This document shows positions 1-3,425 of a stretch of 9,071 bases of DNA, one piece after another. Numbering within the stretch: the stretch's first letter is position 1; each line of letters opens with the position of its first letter. The position numbers and the translations under genes were made by a program. Source of the stretch: Gemmatimonadota bacterium (GTDB lineage Bacteria > Gemmatimonadota > Gemmatimonadetes > Gemmatimonadales > GWC2-71-9); the NCBI GenBank assembly GCA_025361465.1, contig JANYAG010000358.1, positions 1-9,071 of the forward strand. Reading direction: 5' to 3'. A model generated the notes under the pieces. That model worked only from the letters and a program-made list of their open reading frames with translations, was not told the origin of the DNA and searched no databases.

Positions 1-91
1 GCACCTTCTGGCCCGGCTCAAGGCCCATGGCCTCCCGAATGGCGCGAGGAATGACCACTTGGAACTTGGGGGAGACGGTCACGACCGACAT
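1..91 (-). CDS. AbrB/MazE-type antitoxin, N-terminal part (runs off window)
   Basis: The minus strand from ATG at 91 reads 30 codons, starting MSVVTVSPKFQVVIPRAIRE and ending GQKV, and then leaves the window. This is the beta-strand and loop core of the SpoVT/AbrB (MazE/VapB) swapped-hairpin DNA-binding fold, in which VTVSPKFQVVIP and the LEPGQKV turn are family hallmarks. Such proteins repress their own promoter and neutralise a toxin (PIN-domain VapC, MazF or similar) encoded just downstream. That partner would lie beyond position 1 and cannot be seen. The start is supported by a GAGG Shine-Dalgarno 5 bases upstream; an ATG at 102 is out of frame. The gene follows the attC-like site at 167-281 in the direction of transcription, so it is probably the first gene of the next cassette. 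Seen: sequence and start. Inferred: toxin partner and cassette status. Confidence 0.8.
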   Translation of the reverse strand, partial: MSVVTVSPKFQVVIPRAIREAMGLEPGQKV

Positions 92-137
92 ATCGACCTC
101 ATCGATACGAGTATCGTACAACGATAACTCTATCGAT
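91..137 (-). promoter_or_regulatory. Alternating TATCG/CGATA operator array and promoter of the AbrB antitoxin gene
   Basis: Five copies of one pentamer alternate in orientation at 91-95 (TATCG), 103-107 (CGATA), 112-116 (TATCG), 122-126 (CGATA) and 131-135 (TATCG), spaced 9-12 bp apart, about one helical turn. Adjacent copies make perfect inverted repeats: TATCGA/TCGATA (91-96/102-107), GATAC/GTATC (104-108/111-115), TATCGT/ACGATA (112-117/121-126) and CGATA/TATCG (122-126/131-135). On the minus strand weak sigma-70-like boxes fall inside it, either TTGCAC (149-144), 17 bp, TATCGT (126-121), or TTGCGA (142-137), 18 bp, TACGAT (118-113). The placement over the promoter and RBS fits autorepression by the AbrB-type antitoxin. 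The repeats are seen directly; the operator role is inferred. Confidence 0.6.
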
Positions 138-166
138 CGCAACGTGCAAGGCAGGTCCGGAAGTCC

Positions 167-281
167 GGCTAACGCCCTGCGCGTCTGCGGCGAGGCTTGG
201 CGCGGCCGCCGCAGTCCAAGTTCAAGCTAAACGCGGCGGCCGAACCGCCTTGGCCTCGTCGACAGCAAGCGCTTGTTAGCG
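167..281 (-). other. Integron attC-like recombination site (attC1)
   Basis: Read on the minus strand, this ~115-bp imperfect inverted repeat begins with an R''-like GCTAAC followed by AAGCGCTTGCTG (280 downward) and ends with GGGCGTTAGCC (R'-like GTTAGCC at 173-167). Internal pairing includes GCGC 179-182/269-272, CGAGGC 191-196/GCCTCG 253-258 and a perfect 10-bp stem 203-212/233-242. The TAACAA...GGGCGTTAG ends are the usual layout of cassette attC sites, and the orientation puts mazF immediately before it with a stop codon 6 bases away. It matches the second site (933-1026) at 25 of 27 bases on one flank (168-194 vs 933-959) and 14 of 16 on the other. The GTT triplet is intact; the boxes deviate slightly from RYYYAAC/GTTRRRY. 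A chance hairpin or another repeat family is the alternative. Confidence 0.7.
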
Positions 282-286
282 TGCCC

Positions 287-619
287 CTACGGTGCGAACA
301 TCTCCTGCAGCACCCCGAGCACCCGCTCGAGCGTCGCCGGACTCAGCCGTCCGATCTTCTGGCTCAGTCGCGCCCGATCGACCGTACGAAGCTGGTCCGG
401 CACCACATGACCGGACTTGCCGGCGAAGCGGCAGGGGATGCGAAACGGGTACGGGTGCGACCCCGTGGTGAGTGGCGCGACGATGAAGGTGCTCAGGGCG
501 CCGTTCAACTCGTTTGGCGAGACCACCACGCACGGGCGCGTCTTCCGAATCTCGCGGCCAAGGGTTGGGTCGAGCGCCACGAGGAACACGTCGCCGCGCG
601 TCACCACGTCCGCGGTCAC
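287..619 (-). CDS. mazF: MazF/PemK-family endoribonuclease toxin
   Basis: A 110-residue protein, the usual MazF length. The N-terminal core RGDVFLVALDPTLGREIRKT followed by RPCVVVSPNELN is the conserved MazF/PemK/CcdB-fold signature: the RGDV strand, the G.EI.K.RPCVV catalytic arginine loop and the later TFIVAPLTT strand. The C-terminal part carries DQLRTVDRARL and a terminal helix (LSPATLERVLGVLQEMF), also family typical. Members cleave mRNA at short sequence motifs and arrest growth when freed from the antitoxin. GTG at 619 is chosen because it overlaps the mazE stop as GTGA, giving translational coupling, with a GAG-rich stretch upstream; longer starts would run into mazE. The TAG at 289-287 lies 6 bases before the attC-like R'' box, the spacing expected of a cassette gene. 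Target specificity cannot be read from the sequence. Confidence 0.93.
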   Translation of the reverse strand: MTADVVTRGDVFLVALDPTLGREIRKTRPCVVVSPNELNGALSTFIVAPLTTGSHPYPFRIPCRFAGKSGHVVPDQLRTVDRARLSQKIGRLSPATLERVLGVLQEMFAP

Positions 620-861
620 CACGCCCACTCGTCCCGATCGAACGCCGTGGTCACGACCGGATCGAGGAGACCGTCGCCCGTCGCGGCCAGCGCCGCGGCC
701 GCTTCGGCCCACCCGGTCCGCGCCGAGGCCAGCGATCGGATCAGGACCGTGCGGCCCTGCAGCTCCAGTTGCACATCGTCTGCCAACCCAGCTTGCTCGA
801 TGAGCAGCTTGGGGAGGCGAATCCCGCGGGAATTGCCGATGCGGACGAGTTTGGTCTTCAT
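616..861 (-). CDS. mazE: MazE-family antitoxin (AbrB-like DNA-binding)
   Basis: An 81-residue protein beginning MKTKLVRIGNSRGIRLPKLL. This is the MazE/AbrB swapped-hairpin domain (residues 1-45): the GNSxGIRLPK loop is diagnostic, followed by a hydrophobic strand (VQLEL..RTVLIR). The acidic, Trp-containing C-terminal tail (residues ~46-81, ending DRDEWAW) fits the disordered segment that wraps the MazF toxin. Expected role: bind and inhibit MazF and, with it, repress its own promoter. ATG at 861 is chosen because the domain begins directly there; upstream codons of this frame run into the attC-like site. Only a weak GAG lies upstream. Its TGA overlaps the mazF GTG. A palindromic promoter region lies at 880-916 within the same cassette, so the operon does not depend on an external cassette promoter. 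Confidence 0.92.
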   Translation of the reverse strand: MKTKLVRIGNSRGIRLPKLLIEQAGLADDVQLELQGRTVLIRSLASARTGWAEAAAALAATGDGLLDPVVTTAFDRDEWAW

Positions 862-879
862 GCCGGGCTCGAGAGGGGG

Positions 880-916
880 TGTAGCTACAATGTAGTCACA
901 TCCCAGCCCGACGCAA
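880..916 (-). promoter_or_regulatory. Candidate mazEF promoter with palindromic operator
   Basis: On the minus strand TTGCGT (916-911) and TACATT (894-889) are separated by 16 bp, a plausible -35/-10 pair with a start about 20 bases before mazE. A perfect 10-bp palindrome TGTAGCTACA (880-889) overlaps the end of the -10 box, and a third half-site TGTAG follows at 891-895, so TGTAG, CTACA and TGTAG alternate. Such symmetry at the promoter is where MazE or MazEF autorepressors usually bind. Box matches are moderate (3/6 and 4/6). The element lies between the attC-like site and mazE, within the cassette. Confidence 0.45.
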
Positions 917-932
917 GGCGCGCGCGGGTCAC

Positions 933-1026
933 GCTCACGCCCTGCGCTTCTGCGGCGAGCGGACCCCCGGACGCCTTGCCTGACCTGGTGCACCCGTCCG
1001 CTCGTCAGCAGCAAGCATAGTTAGGC
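933..1026 (-). other. Integron attC-like recombination site (attC2), with altered R' box
   Basis: On the minus strand this ~94-bp site begins with a perfect R'' consensus GCCTAAC (1026-1020) and ends with GGGCGTGAGCG, in which the R' core reads GTG instead of GTT (939-933). It folds through a perfect 9-bp stem (956-964 with 996-1004), then CTGC 950-953/GCAG 1008-1011 and GCTT 946-949/AAGC 1013-1016 separated by one extrahelical base at 1012, a layout characteristic of attC structures. Both flanks are nearly identical to the site at 167-281. It would be the attC of the preceding cassette (to the right), while the DNA between the two sites would be the mazEF cassette of about 765 bp. Confidence 0.68.
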
Positions 1027-1105
1027 GTGCGTTCAGGCGCTGCGTCGGAATGTTCCGCCTTGCACGATTCTAGTACGGCTCTTCGCACCGGTCCCACGGA
1101 CGCTG

Positions 1106-1127
1106 CGCGCTCCCCGGCCGGAGCGCG
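1106..1127 (+). promoter_or_regulatory. Hairpin over the transposase ribosome binding site
   Basis: CGCGCTCC (1106-1113) and GGAGCGCG (1120-1127) form a perfect 8-bp stem with a 6-base loop, ending 3 bases before the transposase ATG at 1131. The only Shine-Dalgarno-like GGAG (1120-1123) is inside the 3' arm, so in RNA it would be sequestered. Several insertion elements use such structures to limit transposase translation from read-through transcripts. In DNA this GC-rich, the role is only a possibility. Confidence 0.35.
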
Positions 1128-1130
1128 TGC

Positions 1131-2219
1131 ATGGTTTTGGCAGTGCCAGCGGTCCTCGGCGTCTACCAGCCCCGACGCCCCCAGGCCTCGCCCCTGTTTC
1201 GGTTGGTGCAGGATCATCTCCGAGGCCTGCAGACGGTCTACGACGAGCGCTTTGCCCGCGAGTACGGTCCCTGGCGCCCGGTGATGGGGGACGTGGCCGA
1301 GAAGTTTCTGGCCTGCGGCGTCCTCGCGCACGGCTTCGCACGCATCCGCTGTGACGATTGTGCACACGAGTATCTGCTCGCCTTCTCCTGCAAGTGTCGC
1401 TCTTTCTGTCCGAGCTGCCACGCCAAGCGGCTACGCGCGTATTGCCTCTATCGGCGACGCCTACTGGGCGAGATCGCCCGCGTCGCGGCCGGCACGGTCA
1501 CCGCCGCCATCTGCACGCTGACCGGCGAGAATGACCTCGCGGTGGGGATCGTCGCCTGCCTGCAGACGCACGGCTCGCGCGCCAACTGGCATCCGCATCT
1601 GCATCAGCTCGTCACGGACGGCGGGTTCCGGCGCGACGGCACGTTCGTGACCTCACCCGCCCATGACACCGCGCGAGTGACCGAGGCGTTTCGCCGCGCG
1701 GTGCTCCGGCTGTTCGTCCGGCTGGAGCTCTTCGCCGAGGACGATCGGTCCTTGGCCATCCGGCTGGCGCGCTACGGTGCCCGCAATCCGGTGGCGCTCG
1801 AGCACCTGAGCTACGACCGCACGGCGCGCACGGTGACGTACCGCTCCGACAAGGCGACGGGCCCCACCGCCGGGACCGAGTCGGTGGATCCGCTCGCGTT
1901 CCTGGCGCGGGTGCTGGCCCACATTCCCGATAAGGGCCAAGTCCCGACGCGGTACTATGGCTGGTACGCCAACCGCCCCCGCGGGGGGCGGCGCCGGGCG
2001 GCCCTGCTGCGACAGATCTTCGAGGTCGATCCGCTCCGCTGCACCCGCTGCCAGGGCGCCATGCGGATCGGGGCAGTCATCACCCAGCGCTCGGTGATCG
2101 ACCAAATCCTCGCCCACCTCCGCACCCGGACCGCCGCGCGGAGCCCGCCCTCGGCCCGGGCGCCCGCGCCCTGGGGCCCGCCGCGACGACCGACGGGCGC
2201 CGCATCTCACGCCCCCTGA
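1131..2219 (+). CDS. IS91-family (Y2_Tnp, HUH) transposase, internally shortened
   Basis: A 362-residue protein. The N-terminal zinc-binding domain has Cys 74, 77, 87, 89, 93 and 96 (IRCDDCAHEY...CPSCHAKR). The HUH nickase motif is HPHLH at 154-158, the catalytic tyrosine motif YYGWYANR begins at 275 (Y275, Y276, Y279), and a C-terminal C304xxC307 is followed by the ITQxxVIDQIL helix. These identify an IS91/IS801-type rolling-circle transposase. Compared with my memory of the family, three blocks of roughly 25-35 residues are missing in frame: after CHAKR (~100, where a strand such as HRQ.V.T.PKRLR is expected), after FAED (~204), and after NRPRG (~285). The first block belongs to the nuclease core, so activity is doubtful although the frame is open throughout. 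ATG 1131 fits the family start (VYQPRRP...SPLFRLVQDH). A hairpin covers its RBS. Confidence 0.85.
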   Translation: MVLAVPAVLGVYQPRRPQASPLFRLVQDHLRGLQTVYDERFAREYGPWRPVMGDVAEKFLACGVLAHGFARIRCDDCAHEYLLAFSCKCRSFCPSCHAKRLRAYCLYRRRLLGEIARVAAGTVTAAICTLTGENDLAVGIVACLQTHGSRANWHPHLHQLVTDGGFRRDGTFVTSPAHDTARVTEAFRRAVLRLFVRLELFAEDDRSLAIRLARYGARNPVALEHLSYDRTARTVTYRSDKATGPTAGTESVDPLAFLARVLAHIPDKGQVPTRYYGWYANRPRGGRRRAALLRQIFEVDPLRCTRCQGAMRIGAVITQRSVIDQILAHLRTRTAARSPPSARAPAPWGPPRRPTGAASHAP

Positions 2220-2285
2220 GGGAACCCACTCGCCCGGAAGCCCACTCCGGTCACCCCGGCGGGGACGCTCGGCGCGCGCGCTGTG

Positions 2286-2813
2286 GCCCGGAAAGTCGAA
2301 GTAGGCAGTGGCGATGGTGTCCGGATCGCTCTGATAGAGCAGCGACCCGTTGACGAGCAGCGCCAGCGAGTCAAGGCTCATGGTGCGCAGCGAGATCTTG
2401 ACTGTGGTGTCGAGCCTGACGGGCGCCGCACCGAAGAGATCCAGGGTGAGCGTGTCGGTGTACAACGACACGTTGGTGGGATTCATCCAGTAGCGCTTGC
2501 CGGCGACCTTGGCATTGTCGTTGATCGGCATGATGATCGTCGGCGCGAAGCGCTCCACGAGCACCTGCAGTCCGGCGCGGCGTGACTCCGCGATCCCGTC
2601 ACCACGCACGCTCTCGGTTTGCGGACCCCAGAGCGTGGTCAGGTTTGGAGAGGCGCGCACGCCGACGCCGGGGGGACGTTCGTCAGGCTTGATCTGATTG
2701 ATGTAGGTGCCGCCCCGACTCACCGTTCCGGCACACGCGAGACCTGCAACCACGCAACACCCGAGCGCGATTCGTACCGACAGGTGTGCGAGGCGTCCGC
2801 GGAGGGAGGCCAT
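2286..2813 (-). pseudogene. Lipoprotein-like hypothetical protein, 3' end lost at the insertion element
   Basis: From ATG at 2813 the minus strand encodes MASLRGRLAHLSVRIALGCC then VVAGLACAG, a basic N-terminus, a hydrophobic stretch and a Cys at residue 27 in a loose lipobox (GLAC). This suggests an exported lipoprotein. The mature part (~28-176) is rich in Thr, Val and Asp with alternating hydrophobic residues (NVSLYTDTLTLDLFGAAP, DTTVKISLRTMSLDSLALLV) and looks like a beta-sheet domain. I do not recognise a named family. Coherent sequence ends after FDFPG at 2286, at the right edge of the IS91-like element; the frame happens to stay open into the antisense strand of the transposase down to 1653, giving an Arg/Gly-rich tail of no likely function. 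No convincing C-terminal remnant is visible left of the element. There is no clear Shine-Dalgarno; a longer start at 2945 would mask the signal peptide. The FHA gene is upstream on the same strand. Confidence 0.65.
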
Positions 2814-2819
2814 CGGGTA

Positions 2820-2848
2820 GATGTACGTCGCGGGACAGATCTCCGCAA
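2820..2848 (-). promoter_or_regulatory. Possible promoter giving a near-leaderless transcript for the lipoprotein-like gene
   Basis: TTGCGG (2848-2843) and TACATC (2825-2820) are spaced by 17 bp on the minus strand, and the -10-like box ends 6 bases before the ATG at 2813. Transcription would begin at or next to the start codon, which would explain the missing Shine-Dalgarno. Each box matches the sigma-70 consensus at only 3 of 6 positions, so this is weak. The remainder of 2814-2956 shows no gene. Confidence 0.2.
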
Positions 2849-2956
2849 GCAGAGTTTGAAGGCATTGAAGACGCGTCCGCTGCCTTGCGCTGGCCAACTC
2901 GAACGACGATCTCCGGGATTCGCTTTCCGGAACACGGCCCAGCAAGCAGCGCGAAT

Positions 2957-3301
2957 CTACCGGTCAACCGTGCCATCGATCAGGACCTCCACCTCCGGCC
3001 CCGTCTCCCCCAGTCGAACCACGTCGCCCGATTGCAGCGCAACGGTGGTACCAACCCGTTGCCCGTTCAGCAGGGTCCCGTTGCGACTCCCCAAGTCCGT
3101 GAGCATCAGCCGGCCCGGCTCGTGCGCGCTCGGTGTGATGCGCGCGTGCTGACGGCCGACAGCGGTATCATCGCGCGGATCAAACCGCACCGCGGCGGAG
3201 AGGGCCCGGCCGAGGATCAGTTCGCGGTGTGCACCCAGCTGGATGACGTCCAACTGGGTGGCGCGCGAGCCGCTGATGTGCCGAAAGGTGATGCGCAGCA
3301 T
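2957..3301 (-). CDS. FHA-domain protein
   Basis: A 114-residue protein made almost wholly of one forkhead-associated domain. The conserved positions are visible: LGR at 30-32 (strand 3 Gly-Arg), GRQHARI around 69-75 (the Ser/Asn-x-x-His loop with R and H), and LGSRNGTLLNGQRV around 89-102. The later LQSGDVVRLG motif is also typical. FHA domains bind phosphothreonine peptides, so it could read Ser/Thr kinase output, for instance from a kinase like the one at 6246-8777. There is no signal peptide or membrane segment, so it should be cytoplasmic. The ATG at 3301 has a GAGG Shine-Dalgarno 5 bases upstream. It lies upstream of the truncated lipoprotein-like gene (143 bp apart) and is divergent from the large lipoprotein gene. 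The fold is certain; the partner is unknown. Confidence 0.9.
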   Translation of the reverse strand: MLRITFRHISGSRATQLDVIQLGAHRELILGRALSAAVRFDPRDDTAVGRQHARITPSAHEPGRLMLTDLGSRNGTLLNGQRVGTTVALQSGDVVRLGETGPEVEVLIDGTVDR

Positions 3302-3330
3302 GACCGCCTCACGAGGGAGCTTCTCTTTCG

Positions 3331-3400
3331 CCCTCCAAGGCGTGAAGGCGGGCCGTTGGAGCTCATGAGCTCCCGATCGGCAAAGTCCCGCCTTGGAGGG
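3331..3400. repeat. Nested inverted-repeat structure in the divergent intergenic region
   Basis: CCCTCCAAGGCG (3331-3342) and CGCCTTGGAGGG (3389-3400) are a perfect 12-bp inverted repeat. Between them sits a perfect 16-bp palindrome, GGAGCTCATGAGCTCC (3358-3373), plus GCCG/CGGC (3352-3355/3378-3381). A second left arm, AAGGCGGG (3345-3352), also matches CCCGCCTT (3387-3394), so two left arms compete for one right arm. The structure ends 25 bases before the lipoprotein ATG at 3426. It could be an operator for one or both divergent genes, a 5'-UTR switch, or a small palindromic mobile repeat. There is no U-tract, so an intrinsic terminator is unlikely. Confidence 0.65.
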
Positions 3401-3425
3401 GGAACCACCCTATCGGAGCGTTCCC

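Larger units (their letters stand above)
1075..2285 (+). mobile_element. IS91-like (HUH/Y2) insertion element, boundaries approximate
   Basis: The element is defined by its transposase gene at 1131-2219. The right edge is placed near 2285 because a minus-strand lipoprotein reading frame loses coherent sequence after the residues FDFPG at 2286. The left edge cannot be fixed; it lies between the attC-like site (1026) and the transposase start. IS91-type elements move by rolling-circle replication, leave no target duplication and carry no terminal inverted repeats, so the absence of both is expected and gives no edge. The stretch 2220-2285, where oriIS would be expected, is very GC-rich with short repeats (CCCACTC twice), but I cannot point to a certain origin hairpin. 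No GTTC or CTTG target motif is obvious at the right edge. Confidence 0.6.

Noticed and set aside
197..895. Open reading frame of 232 codons on the plus strand
   Set aside because: It lies antisense to mazF and mazE, which have clear family signatures; its Arg/Pro/Ala composition is that of an antisense frame in GC-rich DNA.
167..1026. Reading the attC-like sites in the plus orientation (GTTAGGC at 1020-1026 as R')
   Set aside because: In that direction both toxin-antitoxin cassettes would be reversed, and the ends would lack the usual TAACAA start and GGGCGTTAG finish seen on the minus strand.
1033..1130. Minus-strand coding remnant ending at a TGA 7 bases from the attC-like R'' box as the tail of a cassette gene or of the truncated lipoprotein
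   Set aside because: The stop position is suggestive, but the ~30 codons show no recognisable sequence and cannot be linked to the lipoprotein frame.
2226..2248. CCCACTC direct repeats as part of an oriIS
   Set aside because: Two 7-bp copies in GC-rich DNA are not distinctive and no conserved origin hairpin or target tetramer could be identified.
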